Below, piece after piece: positions 1 through 9,050 of a stretch of DNA of 64,000 nucleotides. The notes beneath the pieces were generated by a model, which had not been told where the DNA came from, made no database searches, and saw only the letters and a program-made list of their open reading frames with translations. Each line of letters begins with the position of its first letter. Position 1 is the first letter of the stretch. This DNA comes from Acinetobacter nectaris CIP 110549. Its GTDB lineage: Bacteria > Pseudomonadota > Gammaproteobacteria > Pseudomonadales > Moraxellaceae. A program made the position numbers and the translations under genes. The DNA lies in the NCBI RefSeq assembly GCF_000488215.1, contig NZ_KI530734.1:124001-188000 (forward strand), in the 5' to 3' direction.

Positions 1-965
1 GTAACCTGCCTTTGTGTGGAAAAGTCATAAAAAACTGGACTCAATAAAGAGTTATTACAGTTAAACGTGGTATCTGTACTATCTCTACTCAGGGCATTTT
101 GCAATAAAGGTAAAGCTTTTTCTGGTGTGATTAATGTTGGAGTACCATCTGTAAAAAAGAAAATACCTTGAGCTGAGCACATTTTATCATCATTACTTGC
201 AAGCTGCGATAAAGGACTACTATAGTAAGTATTATTACTTTCTTTAGTTGATTGCTGAGAATCTTGCCAACCACTATATTGATAATTAGAGTTCCCCATA
301 TCATCACCAATCGCAGTATTTTTCTTACTACCTGCAGCTTGTGTAATAGCATTTCCCCACGTATTTGTTCCCTTCAAATAGGCTACTGTTTCTGCATATA
401 AATTTGATGTTGGTGTAGTGGCTGAATAAGTTGGTTGTAGCTGTCTACCTGCTATCGATGTATCTGATGTATATTTAACAGATTTAAGTAAAAGTGCCCG
501 TTGTGATATAGTCTGCCCAGTCGATGGATCTGTTACTTGTGCATTTAAAGGCCTTGCAGGTACAACAATAGCCCCACGACCATAACCAGAAGTACCATCA
601 GATTTACCATTATTAGAAAACATTGAAAAGCCAACAAGCGTATCATCTGAAAGAGGTGTAATAGTTTTAGTTTTATCTGCAGAGTTACTCGTACTACTTA
701 GCCTTCCTGTCAAAATTAGCTCAACAGCATCTTCCATAACCTGACGGCGGTTCAACCCACTTTCTAATGTACTATCTCTTGTATTTTGCATACTCCAAGA
801 AGTATCCAACATAAACATGATAATTTTCTTACCTTGTGCTGTTGGATTCTGATAAATTTGAATATCACTCGCTACAGTAAACGATGGTGTAAACAAGCTC
901 AGCGTTGTTAATGAGGCAATAAATGTTACTAAAATATTTTTACGCAACTTCACATTATAAGACAT
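1..965 (-). CDS. pilY1: PilY1-like type IV pilus tip protein, N-terminal part (runs off the window)
   Basis: 321 residues of the N-terminus are visible; the C-terminus lies left of base 1. Residues 1 to about 33 look like a signal peptide (basic start, hydrophobic core, exit near FTVAS). Shortly after comes a von Willebrand A-like start with the MIDAS pattern DTSWS (DxSxS), and the segment FFFTDGTPT fits a later VWA strand. PilY1 proteins sit at the tip of type IV pili and act in adhesion, mechanosensing and pilus extension; the usual C-terminal beta-propeller would be outside the window. The gene is last in view of the fimT-pilV-pilW-pilX cluster, 14 bases after pilX. Of two in-frame ATGs I chose the second (965), because GAGGAA lies 6 bases before it and directly abuts the first. 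The identification rests on the VWA start plus context. Confidence 0.85.
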   Translation of the reverse strand, partial: MSYNVKLRKNILVTFIASLTTLSLFTPSFTVASDIQIYQNPTAQGKKIIMFMLDTSWSMQNTRDSTLESGLNRRQVMEDAVELILTGRLSSTSNSADKTKTITPLSDDTLVGFSMFSNNGKSDGTSGYGRGAIVVPARPLNAQVTDPSTGQTISQRALLLKSVKYTSDTSIAGRQLQPTYSATTPTSNLYAETVAYLKGTNTWGNAITQAAGSKKNTAIGDDMGNSNYQYSGWQDSQQSTKESNNTYYSSPLSQLASNDDKMCSAQGIFFFTDGTPTLITPEKALPLLQNALSRDSTDTTFNCNNSLLSPVFYDFSTQRQV

Positions 966-979
966 AAACATTTCCTCAA

Positions 980-1693
980 TTAACATCCAACACCATTAAC
1001 ACAATACGTTTGCTGAAAATCTTCAATCTGCGTATTAAAAGGTATACTTAATCCACTTAAGCAACTTGCTTGTGTTGTGGCTCCACTATTACTTGGTTGT
1101 TGTAAACAAACATTAATACTCGCTGCTGAAGCTGTAGATAGTGCTGGCAATACTGAGGTAACATAGACTCTAAACTGTACTGCTTCTAAAGCACTTTGAC
1201 CATCTCCTATACTTGCTGTATCCGTTCCTTTTATATATGTACTGAATGGCTGTGCTACATTAGCTATTGGTCTCGCTACTATAGTCACTTGTGTAAGTTG
1301 AGAACGGCTAGATAGATTATTTGCATCACAAAACCCATTTGTAGTCTGAGCTACTCCACCAACGATCAAACTTGTATTATTAGGTGTAGGTACTGTTGGA
1401 AGAGCTGTTCCTGCTTGCTGCCCACTACGATAACAAAATACAACTTCACTACCAGAATTTTGCTTAGCATAACCAAGTAATGACCTGCTACTCGTTATAG
1501 AGTTTGCAATACCTCCATTAGAAAACTTATACAATGGTACATCTGATGATTGAAACAATGCTTGTTGTGCTTGGCTACTTGTTGCAATATTCAAACCTGT
1601 TAAACTCTGCCGAACAGCATAGACTCCAATAATTGTAATCAAAAGCAATACGATTAAAACTACTATTAATGTAGCACCTCTTTGAAATCTCAT
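980..1693 (-). CDS. pilX: Type IV pilus minor pilin PilX
   Basis: 237 residues. The N-terminus RFQRGATLIVVLIVLLLI is a prepilin-like leader and hydrophobic helix of the PilX type, in which the usual Glu at position +5 of the mature pilin is missing. This is typical for PilX, as for the analogous GspK of type II secretion. The rest is a Ser/Thr/Asn-rich exported domain with a few Cys (a VGGVAQTTNGFCD stretch and a C-terminal YCVNGVGC) that could form disulfides. PilX belongs to the minor pilin set that primes pilus assembly and carries PilY1 to the tip. Its ATG shares a base with the pilW stop (TAATG), so translation is probably coupled. PilD, encoded at 23641, is the expected leader peptidase. 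Confidence 0.88.
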   Translation of the reverse strand: MRFQRGATLIVVLIVLLLITIIGVYAVRQSLTGLNIATSSQAQQALFQSSDVPLYKFSNGGIANSITSSRSLLGYAKQNSGSEVVFCYRSGQQAGTALPTVPTPNNTSLIVGGVAQTTNGFCDANNLSSRSQLTQVTIVARPIANVAQPFSTYIKGTDTASIGDGQSALEAVQFRVYVTSVLPALSTASAASINVCLQQPSNSGATTQASCLSGLSIPFNTQIEDFQQTYCVNGVGC

Positions 1694-2631
1694 TATTGTC
1701 CTCCAGCAGCTGTGACAGTATCAGATATTCCCAAGCCTGCATTTCTCAAAGCAACAGTTTGCTGTATAACCCTCCGTAGAAAAGGAGTTTTAATATTATT
1801 ATCAGCATTTACAACAATAGACTGATTCAAAACTTGATATTGCTGATCCGCTCGAAAATTATTGCCACCGATTCCATCATTAGATCGCACGAGCATACCT
1901 ATTTGGACTGCATTGATATGAGGGTTAGTGCTATCAGCTGCATAGTTACTCATATCTAAATATTTAAACGTACTATTATCATTATTAGAAACATTCAACA
2001 GTACATGAAAATAATCGACTCTACGAATAATTAATTGCCCACTACCTGAACCAAAATTTGAATTATTAAATGTGCTTGCACCATCTACATAGGATGTTGC
2101 CTCACATGCTAAACCTAATGGACTGTTTGGCTCATTACTTGCATCTATATCTGCACGTAAAAAATATCGTTCTACAATATAACTACCTGCTGTATAAGCT
2201 CTGCCTTCACAGTTAAAGCCATCATTTTGTGCTTTAAATTGAATAACTAATTGTGCACTACCTATCATTGCTCCACTAAATGGATCTTTTACATTTGAGA
2301 TTGAGCCAATTGCGCTACTAAATACATTTTTTCCTTGTATTGCTTGTTGCATACTCTGAGGATAATTCGAAGCTGCTATGATAATACCGCCATAGGCTGT
2401 ATCTTTCTTTAATAAACTATTAGCTGCATCCAGGTTGGCTAAACGAATATCTTTTGTTATAAAGCCCAAACCAAAGTTACCACTACTTTGAATATCTGCG
2501 GAAGCTTGCTGTAAAGTAATATCTCGTTGCCCCGAAATAAAAAGCATTAGTGCAGCAGCTGTAATAATTGTTCCTAATACAAGCGCAATCATCAGCTCAA
2601 TCAATGTAAACCCTGCAATGGATTTCTTCAT
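1693..2631 (-). CDS. pilW: Type IV pilus minor pilin PilW
   Basis: 312 residues from the ATG at 2631. That start gives MKKSIAGFTLIELMIALVLG, a class III prepilin signal with the conserved G/FTLIE cleavage site and Glu at +5. An upstream in-frame start eight codons earlier would lie inside pilV and was rejected. The ATG overlaps the pilV stop by one base (TAATG), and the gene's own stop overlaps the pilX start in the same way. After the hydrophobic helix comes a large Asn/Ser-rich globular domain that ends RNAGLGISDTVTAAGGQ. PilW is a PilJ/GspJ-type minor pilin of the initiation complex. Family assignment is firm; its exact place in the tip complex is inferred from Pseudomonas. Confidence 0.88.
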   Translation of the reverse strand: MKKSIAGFTLIELMIALVLGTIITAAALMLFISGQRDITLQQASADIQSSGNFGLGFITKDIRLANLDAANSLLKKDTAYGGIIIAASNYPQSMQQAIQGKNVFSSAIGSISNVKDPFSGAMIGSAQLVIQFKAQNDGFNCEGRAYTAGSYIVERYFLRADIDASNEPNSPLGLACEATSYVDGASTFNNSNFGSGSGQLIIRRVDYFHVLLNVSNNDNSTFKYLDMSNYAADSTNPHINAVQIGMLVRSNDGIGGNNFRADQQYQVLNQSIVVNADNNIKTPFLRRVIQQTVALRNAGLGISDTVTAAGGQ

Positions 2632-3137
2632 TAGTATAGCTCCATAATAATACACTGTGAGCCATCTGTATAAGTACCATCAGTTTTTGTACAATCTGTT
2701 GATGAGGAACCCTGCGTTGGATTAGTTTTATCCCAAGAAATATAGAGGTAGTTACGCAGGGTTGTCCCAACAACGGTTAGAGACTGAATTTGAACTTGCA
2801 TCCCATTTCTTTTAGCAAAGCTTACTATATCTGCTGTATCATAATCAGCCATAGCTGTATTTGAACAATTCGCCTGAATACCAACACAAGTTGCTGCTGT
2901 CCCTGATGGAGATGCACTTGATAAATTGCTTATATATTCTGAATATGCTGATGGATTAGCTCTTATCCTTTCTGCTAAATCTCTTGCAAGATTCACAGCA
3001 TCTACATTGTTAATTGCTTCATTCGTTGCAGAGATTGCTCTAGTTTGTAAAGCAACAAACCCTAAAACAGCTATAGCAAGCACCAATAAAGCAACTAGCA
3101 CTTCCATAAGCCCAACACCTTTTTGATTTTTAATCAT
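2631..3137 (-). CDS. pilV: Type IV pilus modification protein PilV
   Basis: 168 residues from the ATG at 3137 (MIKNQKGVGLMEVLVALLVL). The prepilin leader is of the PilV/GspI type, with GVGLMEVL in place of GFTLIE. It then has a hydrophobic helix and the ALQTRAISATNEA region typical of PilV. Four Cys are present, in CVGIQANC and near the C-terminus (DCTK, QCI). The gene is coupled at both ends by TAATG junctions to fimT and pilW. It is one of the minor pilins that initiate pilus assembly at the inner membrane. An earlier in-frame start three codons upstream is possible but lies inside fimT. Confidence 0.88.
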   Translation of the reverse strand: MIKNQKGVGLMEVLVALLVLAIAVLGFVALQTRAISATNEAINNVDAVNLARDLAERIRANPSAYSEYISNLSSASPSGTAATCVGIQANCSNTAMADYDTADIVSFAKRNGMQVQIQSLTVVGTTLRNYLYISWDKTNPTQGSSSTDCTKTDGTYTDGSQCIIMELY

Positions 3138-3610
3138 TATGAGCACCCATTGGTAATCGCAGACTCCCTAGCAACGCCCCCTAAAAAATTAATTGTTACT
3201 ATTTTTGATAAGTTCGCAGATACCGCCTGTTCACACAGTCGAATTTGAATATTCGTACTTGTCGGAGTTGTTTCATTATTTTTCTGTATAAAACCATCAG
3301 GTCTAAAAACAACAGTCGTTACATTTCCACCGCTTGTATTTTGAACAGTCTTTCGATTTGCAGACCAATTCAACGATGTGTCTGTATTTGCTTGTGGTTG
3401 AGTATTCAACACCACCGTAATATTACGACGCTCTAAAGCAGCTTTTGTACGCGCAGTTGTAAATGCTGATACAAGAGTATTTCCACTACTATTCAAATTT
3501 TGACGCAATATCATGTTCGAAAAAGAAGGGACTGCTATCATTGCAATAACAGCAAGTACTGCTATGGTAACCATCAGTTCAATTAAAGTAAAACCTTTTA
3601 CTGGCCGCAT
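3137..3610 (-). CDS. fimT: FimT/GspH-family minor pilin, first gene of the minor pilin operon
   Basis: 157 residues from the ATG at 3610 (MRPVKGFTLIELMVTIAVLA), a textbook type IV prepilin leader. The helix is followed by AVPSFSNMILRQNLNSSGNTLVSAFTTARTKAALERR, the GspH/FimT signature. I chose 3610 because GGGGGT lies about 6 bases before it, whereas the ATG five codons earlier has no ribosome-binding site. FimT-like pilins act in pilus priming, and in some Gammaproteobacteria FimT binds DNA for natural uptake. Whether this one binds DNA cannot be told from sequence. The stop shares a base with the pilV ATG. The operon promoter is expected in 3611-3717. Confidence 0.87.
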   Translation of the reverse strand: MRPVKGFTLIELMVTIAVLAVIAMIAVPSFSNMILRQNLNSSGNTLVSAFTTARTKAALERRNITVVLNTQPQANTDTSLNWSANRKTVQNTSGGNVTTVVFRPDGFIQKNNETTPTSTNIQIRLCEQAVSANLSKIVTINFLGGVARESAITNGCS

Positions 3611-3717
3611 ACCAGTAACCCCCATTTAAAAATAAATAATACAAAGTATCAAAATAATGCCATGTAAATAGACATGGCAAACAATAAATAATTAAGTTTT
3701 ATATCTTAAAGCATCAT

Positions 3718-4668
3718 TTACGCTTGTACAACTTGTATACGAAGTTCTTTAGGCAAACTAAATGTAATATTCTCTGCACGACCATCTAGCTCATTTGCTG
3801 TAATTGCTCCCCAATCTTGTAAGCGTTGAATAACTTGCTTAATTAAAATTTCAGGTGCAGAGGCTCCTGCGGTAACACCAACCTTAGTATTTTCACCAAA
3901 CCATGCCTGATCTAACTGCTCAGCATTATCTACTAAGAACGCAGTTTTCCCCATACGCTCTGCAAGCTCACGCAAACGATTCGAGTTAGAAGAATTTGGT
4001 GAACCAACCACTAAGACAATATCGCATTGCTCTGCTAAATCACGGACAGCATCTTGTCTATTTTGTGTTGCATAGCAAATATCATCTTTACGAGGGCCTT
4101 TAATTTCAGGAAACTTCTTTCTTAAAGCATCTATCACTTTAGCCGTATCATCTATAGACAGTGTTGTCTGCGTTACAAATGCCAAATATTCAGGATTTAA
4201 GACTTCTAACTTTGCAACATCATTTTCATCTTCTACCAAATAAATATGACCGCCATATGTCAAATCATACTGCCCCATTGTCCCTTCAACCTCAGGATGA
4301 CCATGGTGACCAATTAAAATGGCTTCACGACCTTCTCTTGCATATTTGGTAACTTCAATATGAACCTTAGTAACTAAAGGACATGTCGCATCAAATACTT
4401 TTAGACCTCGACGCTTTGCTTCATCTTGAACAGCTTTCGATACACCATGCGCACTAAATATCACAATATTATCGTCAGGTACTTCATCAAGCTCATCTAC
4501 AAAAACAGCCCCTCGTTGCCTTAAATCATCCACAACAAATTTATTATGTACAACTTCATGGCGAACATAAATTGGAGGGTTAAAACATTCAAGTGCACGA
4601 TTAACGATCGCAATGGCTCGATCTACGCCTGCACAAAAACCTCGTGGATTAGCCAATACAATTTCCAT
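3718..4668 (-). CDS. ispH: 4-hydroxy-3-methylbut-2-enyl diphosphate reductase (LytB)
   Basis: 316 residues. This [4Fe-4S] enzyme makes the last step of the non-mevalonate isoprenoid pathway, reducing HMBPP to IPP and DMAPP. The three cluster cysteines are visible in PRGFCAGV near the start, [10 protein letters not shown] and [10 protein letters not shown]. The conserved [10 protein letters not shown] loop near the substrate site is also present. The start at 4668 ([15 protein letters not shown]) is the family start and has GAGGAA 4-5 bases upstream; an open extension of 20 codons further upstream has no support. It is transcribed toward the pilin cluster and diverges from gmk. Confidence 0.97.
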   Translation of the reverse strand: MEIVLANPRGFCAGVDRAIAIVNRALECFNPPIYVRHEVVHNKFVVDDLRQRGAVFVDELDEVPDDNIVIFSAHGVSKAVQDEAKRRGLKVFDATCPLVTKVHIEVTKYAREGREAILIGHHGHPEVEGTMGQYDLTYGGHIYLVEDENDVAKLEVLNPEYLAFVTQTTLSIDDTAKVIDALRKKFPEIKGPRKDDICYATQNRQDAVRDLAEQCDIVLVVGSPNSSNSNRLRELAERMGKTAFLVDNAEQLDQAWFGENTKVGVTAGASAPEILIKQVIQRLQDWGAITANELDGRAENITFSLPKELRIQVVQA

Positions 4669-4799
4669 AAATTCCTCAATTACACTTGAAATTACTATTT
4701 TTTTGCATTTAAACGCATGTCTATTCAAATAAACTATTCAGTTTATGTACAGTCTACTTTAAAATAGAGAAGATATTTTATCATATCAGGAAAAATATC

Positions 4800-5423
4800 A
4801 TGTCAGGTCTATTGTTTGTCGTTTCTGCCGCGTCAGGAACTGGCAAAACTTCCCTGGTTAAAGCCTTGCTCGAACGTGTAACCAATCTCCATGTCTCTGT
4901 TTCTCATACCACACGTGGTCAAAGAGTTGGTGAGCTCGATGGTGTTCACTACCATTTTACGTCAAAAGACACCTTCAAAGAACAAGTAGAACAAGGTGGT
5001 TTTATTGAATATGCAGAAGTATTTGGTAATTACTACGGCACATCACAAGAAACAGTTAGAAAACAACTCAAACAAGGACATGACGTACTGTTAGAAATTG
5101 ACTGGCAAGGTGCAGAACAAGTACGAAAAATGTTCCCTGAGTCAAAGCAAATTTTTATTTTACCACCAAGCCAATTCGACTTGCGCCAACGTTTGTCAAA
5201 CCGTGGTACAGATGCTGTTGATGTTATAGAACATCGATTAAGCTGTGCTGTTGAAGATATGCATCAATACGTTAACTTTGACTACGTTATTATTAATGAT
5301 GACTTCAACAAAGCACTCCATGACCTAGAGTCTGTCATTAATGCAAACCGACTAGTCATGGATCAGCAAGCCCAAAGACACCAAGATTTAATTACAAGAT
5401 TATTGCATACAGAAATTGATTAA
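4800..5423 (+). CDS. gmk: Guanylate kinase
   Basis: 207 residues, the normal family length. It phosphorylates GMP to GDP with ATP. The P-loop is ASGTGKTS at residues 11-18. The GMP-binding segment HTTRGQRVGELDGVHYHF follows, then EYAEVFGNYYGT and the lid LRQRLSNRGTD. It lies just upstream of rpoZ, the common proteobacterial order gmk-rpoZ-spoT, linking GTP supply, RNA polymerase and the stringent response. It diverges from ispH with a 131-base AT-rich spacer. Confidence 0.97.
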   Translation: MSGLLFVVSAASGTGKTSLVKALLERVTNLHVSVSHTTRGQRVGELDGVHYHFTSKDTFKEQVEQGGFIEYAEVFGNYYGTSQETVRKQLKQGHDVLLEIDWQGAEQVRKMFPESKQIFILPPSQFDLRQRLSNRGTDAVDVIEHRLSCAVEDMHQYVNFDYVIINDDFNKALHDLESVINANRLVMDQQAQRHQDLITRLLHTEID

Positions 5424-5495
5424 AACTTGAGTCTGTGTTCAAAGCATTTTATACTTCGCAGTCTGGTTAATTTTAACTGATATAAGAGATATGTT

Positions 5496-5774
5496 ATGGC
5501 ACGCGTAACCGTTGAAGATTGTTTAGACCATGTAGATAACCGCTTTGAGTTAGTTCTTGTGGCGAGTAAACGTGCGCGCCAATTGTCACGTCAAGGTATG
5601 GAACCTACTGTTGAATGGGATAACGACAAGTCAACAGTTGTTGCATTACGTGAAATTGCCGTGGGTCATGTAAGCAAAGACATTTTAAAACAACGTGAGC
5701 AAGACTACCAAGCATCAAACCTTGACCTTGCACTTTCTGCAAACAACTTAAACCTAGAGAACTTCTCTTTTTAA
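5496..5774 (+). CDS. rpoZ: RNA polymerase omega subunit
   Basis: 92 residues. The N-terminal [30 protein letters not shown] carries the conserved omega region that wraps the beta-prime C-terminus and helps assembly. In E. coli, omega is also part of one ppGpp-binding site. The ORF sits 72 bases after gmk and is closed by a clear terminator at 5791-5820, so spoT is probably transcribed from its own promoter in this organism. Confidence 0.97.
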   Translation: MARVTVEDCLDHVDNRFELVLVASKRARQLSRQGMEPTVEWDNDKSTVVALREIAVGHVSKDILKQREQDYQASNLDLALSANNLNLENFSF

Positions 5775-5790
5775 GTTTAATTTTGCTGAA

Positions 5791-5820
5791 AAAGCCTAGT
5801 TCATTCAACTAGGCTTTTTT
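5791..5820 (+). terminator. Rho-independent terminator after rpoZ
   Basis: An 11-base stem (AAAGCCTAGTT with AACTAGGCTTT), a 5-base loop CATTC and a run of T. It separates gmk-rpoZ from spoT. Confidence 0.92.
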
Positions 5821-5973
5821 TATTGAATGCTTTTTATACATTATTGCTTAAAAAGATAACAGTGATTGAAATTTTCCTCATTTTTATTCACATAAAATTT
5901 GACAAGTTCAACAGAATGCTTTTCATTAGAAGATATATATTTATCTCTTGTCACTTAACGTAAGGGTGTTTTT

Positions 5974-8076
5974 ATGCCAGGCGAAGATGTCAGCCAAGCC
6001 AAGCAACAGCTTAAAAGAATCATAGATGTCTATTTACAAGAATATGACGTCGAACGTGTATTGGCTGCATGTGACTTTGCCGATTTAGCACACAGCGGTG
6101 TAACACGTAAAAGTGGTGAACCTTATATTCTTCACCCTATTGCAGTGAGCTGTATTTTAGCGCATATGCGTTTAGACAGTGAAACACTCATGGCTTCACT
6201 CCTACATGATGTCATTGAAGATACTGAATTTACAAAAGAAGAAATTACTGCAAAATTTGGCAAAACCGTTGCAGAACTTGTAGATGGGGTGACTAAACTC
6301 ACTCATTCAAGTGATAAAGACTTTAATAAAGCGGCATCTTTTAGAAAAATTTTACAAGCGACACTGCAAGACCCTCGCGTCATTATTATTAAACTCGCAG
6401 ATCGTTATCATAATATGACGACTTTAGAGGCACTTCGCCCTGATAAACGTGCGCGTATCGCTCAAGAAACCTATGATGTTTTTGTACCTATGGCACGTAT
6501 TGTCGGTATGAATGAAATGGCTGATAACCTAGAATACTTATGTTATCAGAATCTTGACTTAGACCTATTTAACAAAGTTCAAGATGCACTTAAGAAAACT
6601 CGACCACGACGTTGCGAGTATCAACAAGTTTGGGAAAATAACTTACATCAATTGCTTCAAGAAAATAATATTAAAGGAACAATTAAGAAGAAAAATAATA
6701 ATATTGAGTTACTACGTCACTTTTTGAAAAATGATATTAATCTACAGGAACTGACCCGTAGCCATAATTTTGATATTGTTTTAGAAACAATTGCTGACTG
6801 TGACCGATTGGTTGACATCTTGGGCGAGAACTTTAAAGTCCTTCAATTTAAAGATCATATTCGTCGCCCCTTACCTGGTGGTAATCAGTCTTTAATGATG
6901 AAGCTTAAAGGTGAAAAAACAGCATTATCTGTCACGATTCAAACTGAGTTAATGCAAAAAGCTGCACGGTTTGGCGTTATTCTAGGTGAAAATGCACCTC
7001 AAGCCGCACGCTCTGCAATTCAAGCATCAATGAAAAACTTAAATACGCTTATTGATATTGAATGTGCGAAAACGACTTTTAATGAGCTATTGGACTATCT
7101 TCACCAAGAAAAAATTTGGGTATATACGCCACATGGGCAACTGCATGAATTACCACAAGGTGCAACAATTGTAGACTTTGCCTATTCAGCAAGCTTATTT
7201 TTGGGTAATCATGCCATTGGTGCAAAAGTTGATGGTGAAGCAAAACCATTATCTACACCGCTCAGTAATGGTCAGGTCATTGAAGTGATTACAGATGTCC
7301 TCGCAACGCCAAACCCAGATTGGCTCAGTTTTGTAAATACGCAAAAAGCACGTAGAGCAATTCAAAACATGCTCCGAGAACAAGATGTAGAAGAACAACG
7401 TGTGATTGGTCAACAAGCCCTTGATCGTGCATTCAAGCTATTTAATCAATCTACCTCGTCTTTATCACAAGAGGAATGGCAAAGCCTATTAGAGTGGCGA
7501 CACGTCAGTGCACCTGAAAGACTCTATGAACAAATAGCCGTTGGAGATCTATTACCTCAATTGGTTGCAAATCATTTATTTACCAACCATATTACAGAAG
7601 AAGATATTCCCCATCATCGTCTTATTCAAGGTACTGAAGGTGTAGATGTTAAATATGCTCACTGCTGTAATCCAGTTTTAGGTGATCCAATACAAGGGCA
7701 TCTTTCACGCCGAGGTCTTATTGTCCATCGCATCCGATGTCATAACTTATTGCATGAACAACACCTACACCCTGAAAGCATTATGTCTTTACAATGGCGT
7801 ACAGATGAAAGTAATGAAATTAATTTCCCTGCTTTTTTATGTATCCATATGAGTATGGATGATGAAGCAATATCAGATTTAATTTATCAATGTCGTAAGG
7901 CTCAAACAGGTGTTGAGTCTGTTCACACACAAAAGAAAAAAACCTATGTCAATTTAGTCGTACATAATCGACAAGAAATTGCACAAGTCATTCGTGATTT
8001 ACGTATGCATTTTGGCTTTCCTAGAATTATTAGACAAGATGCACCCATCCAAATTGAAACAAAAGATCAAGATTAA
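5974..8076 (+). CDS. spoT: SpoT-type RelA/SpoT homolog: (p)ppGpp hydrolase with degenerate synthetase domain
   Basis: 700 residues in the long-RSH order. The HD hydrolase domain spans about residues 20-200, with HP at 54, the HD pair at 78-79 and EDT at 82-84. A synthetase-like region spans about 225-345. The TGS domain is about 385-450 ([22 protein letters not shown]). A Cys/His-rich segment with CCNP is near 567, and an ACT-like C-terminus follows. The synthetase region lacks expected motifs: YQSLHT-like is NQSLMM, EVQIRT-like is SVTIQT, and DIYAFRV-like is DIVLET. It therefore probably only degrades (p)ppGpp. From memory, published work on Acinetobacter SpoT describes the same hydrolase specialisation. 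A dedicated RelA would lie elsewhere. ridA follows after 14 bases. Confidence 0.93.
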   Translation: MPGEDVSQAKQQLKRIIDVYLQEYDVERVLAACDFADLAHSGVTRKSGEPYILHPIAVSCILAHMRLDSETLMASLLHDVIEDTEFTKEEITAKFGKTVAELVDGVTKLTHSSDKDFNKAASFRKILQATLQDPRVIIIKLADRYHNMTTLEALRPDKRARIAQETYDVFVPMARIVGMNEMADNLEYLCYQNLDLDLFNKVQDALKKTRPRRCEYQQVWENNLHQLLQENNIKGTIKKKNNNIELLRHFLKNDINLQELTRSHNFDIVLETIADCDRLVDILGENFKVLQFKDHIRRPLPGGNQSLMMKLKGEKTALSVTIQTELMQKAARFGVILGENAPQAARSAIQASMKNLNTLIDIECAKTTFNELLDYLHQEKIWVYTPHGQLHELPQGATIVDFAYSASLFLGNHAIGAKVDGEAKPLSTPLSNGQVIEVITDVLATPNPDWLSFVNTQKARRAIQNMLREQDVEEQRVIGQQALDRAFKLFNQSTSSLSQEEWQSLLEWRHVSAPERLYEQIAVGDLLPQLVANHLFTNHITEEDIPHHRLIQGTEGVDVKYAHCCNPVLGDPIQGHLSRRGLIVHRIRCHNLLHEQHLHPESIMSLQWRTDESNEINFPAFLCIHMSMDDEAISDLIYQCRKAQTGVESVHTQKKKTYVNLVVHNRQEIAQVIRDLRMHFGFPRIIRQDAPIQIETKDQD

Positions 8077-8090
8077 TTAAGGAAAAAATA

Positions 8091-8471
8091 ATGACACGTC
8101 AAATTATTCATACAGAAAATGCACCAGAAGCGATTGGTACTTATTCTCAAGCAGTTTTAGTGAATAATACTTTATACCTATCAGGACAAATTGGTTTAGA
8201 CCCTGAAAAGATGGTTCTTGTAGATGGTATAGAAGCACAAATTCGACGTGTTTTTGAAAATGTAAAAGCGGTTTGCACTGCTGCAAATGGTTCTTTAACA
8301 GACATTGTAAAACTTAATATATATCTCACAGATCTTTCTCATTTCCAACTTGTGAATGAAATTATGGGAGAGTACTTTGCTCAACCGTACCCTGCGCGTG
8401 CGGCATTAGGCGTAGCAAGCCTTCCTAAAGGTGCTTTAGTCGAAATGGATGGCTTTGCAATAATTGAATAA
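8091..8471 (+). CDS. ridA: RidA/YjgF family enamine/imine deaminase
   Basis: 126 residues, normal length. RidA proteins hydrolyse reactive enamines and imines, such as 2-aminoacrylate from serine and threonine dehydratases. The Arg of the active site is in [26 protein letters not shown], and GTYSQAV and YLSGQIG are family hallmarks. The gene starts 14 bases after spoT with AAGGAA as ribosome-binding site, so it is probably cotranscribed; spoT-ridA is a common pair. A terminator follows. Confidence 0.95.
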   Translation: MTRQIIHTENAPEAIGTYSQAVLVNNTLYLSGQIGLDPEKMVLVDGIEAQIRRVFENVKAVCTAANGSLTDIVKLNIYLTDLSHFQLVNEIMGEYFAQPYPARAALGVASLPKGALVEMDGFAIIE

Positions 8472-8490
8472 AGATCATCATCTTACAAGA

Positions 8491-8514
8491 GACCACCATT
8501 ATGGTGGTTTTTTT
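8491..8514 (+). terminator. Terminator after ridA
   Basis: A perfect ACCACCAT/ATGGTGGT hairpin with a one-base centre, followed by seven T. Confidence 0.88.
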
Positions 8515-8559
8515 ATCTAAATTTTCGATTAAAATTAACTTAAAATTTAATAGATCTTA

Positions 8560-8589
8560 TTGACAAACGATAATGGTTATCACTAATAT
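8560..8589 (+). promoter_or_regulatory. Sigma-70 promoter of bfd with an embedded Fur box
   Basis: TTGACA at 8560-8565 and TAATAT at 8584-8589 are separated by 18 bases. The spacer holds GATAATGGTTATCACTAAT at 8569-8587, which matches about 14 of 19 positions of the Fur consensus GATAATGATAATCATTATC. Fur with iron would block polymerase here, so bfd should be induced by iron starvation, as known for bfd in Pseudomonas and E. coli. Fur binding is inferred. Confidence 0.8.
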
Positions 8590-8623
8590 CAACATTGTAT
8601 TTAATATTTTGTAGGTATAGCTG

Positions 8624-8818
8624 ATGTACGTATGCTTGTGCCGTGGTATCACCGATCAAGACATCAAAGATGCAGTTGAAAATGGTGCAGAAAGCTTTCG
8701 TGAGGTTCGAGATTTATTGGATCTAGGGACTTGCTGTGGACGTTGTGCACCTGAAGCACGCAATATTATTAATGAAGAGCTTGCCGAAATTGCTGCGCGT
8801 ATCTCAGTTGCTGCCTAA
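8624..8818 (+). CDS. bfd: Bacterioferritin-associated ferredoxin
   Basis: 64 residues, one [2Fe-2S] cluster. The ligands are Cys4, Cys6, Cys38 and Cys41 (YVCLCRGIT and TCCGRCAPEA); Cys37 is an extra neighbour. Bfd docks on bacterioferritin over the heme and passes electrons to reduce stored ferric iron, releasing Fe2+ to the cytosol. It has its own Fur-type promoter and a terminator behind it, so it is transcribed apart from bfr, which starts 232 bases downstream. Storage and mobilisation can thus be regulated in opposite directions. Confidence 0.95.
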   Translation: MYVCLCRGITDQDIKDAVENGAESFREVRDLLDLGTCCGRCAPEARNIINEELAEIAARISVAA

Positions 8819-8869
8819 TAAGATAAGAATAAAAAAATAAACCATGTTAAATGGCTAAATTCTCCTCCT

Positions 8870-8896
8870 CCCACTGAATAAGTGGGTTTATTTTTT
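8870..8896 (+). terminator. Terminator after bfd
   Basis: CCCACT/AGTGGG stem with loop GAATA, followed by TTTATTTTTT. Confidence 0.8.
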
Positions 8897-9050
8897 ATAT
8901 TATGTTACTTATATAATTGTTTTTGATTATGATTTCCATTTGCTGTTCAAAAAACAACTCGCTTTAAAGTAGGTTGTTGTTTAGCATATGCAGTAACTGA
9001 TTGCCTTATGACATTTTCTAGGGCATTAATTATTTGCGGAGTTAAATACC

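Noticed and set aside
131..352. A 73-codon frame inside the pilY1-like gene
   Set aside because: Out of frame with the VWA protein that reads through the whole segment from 965 to base 1.
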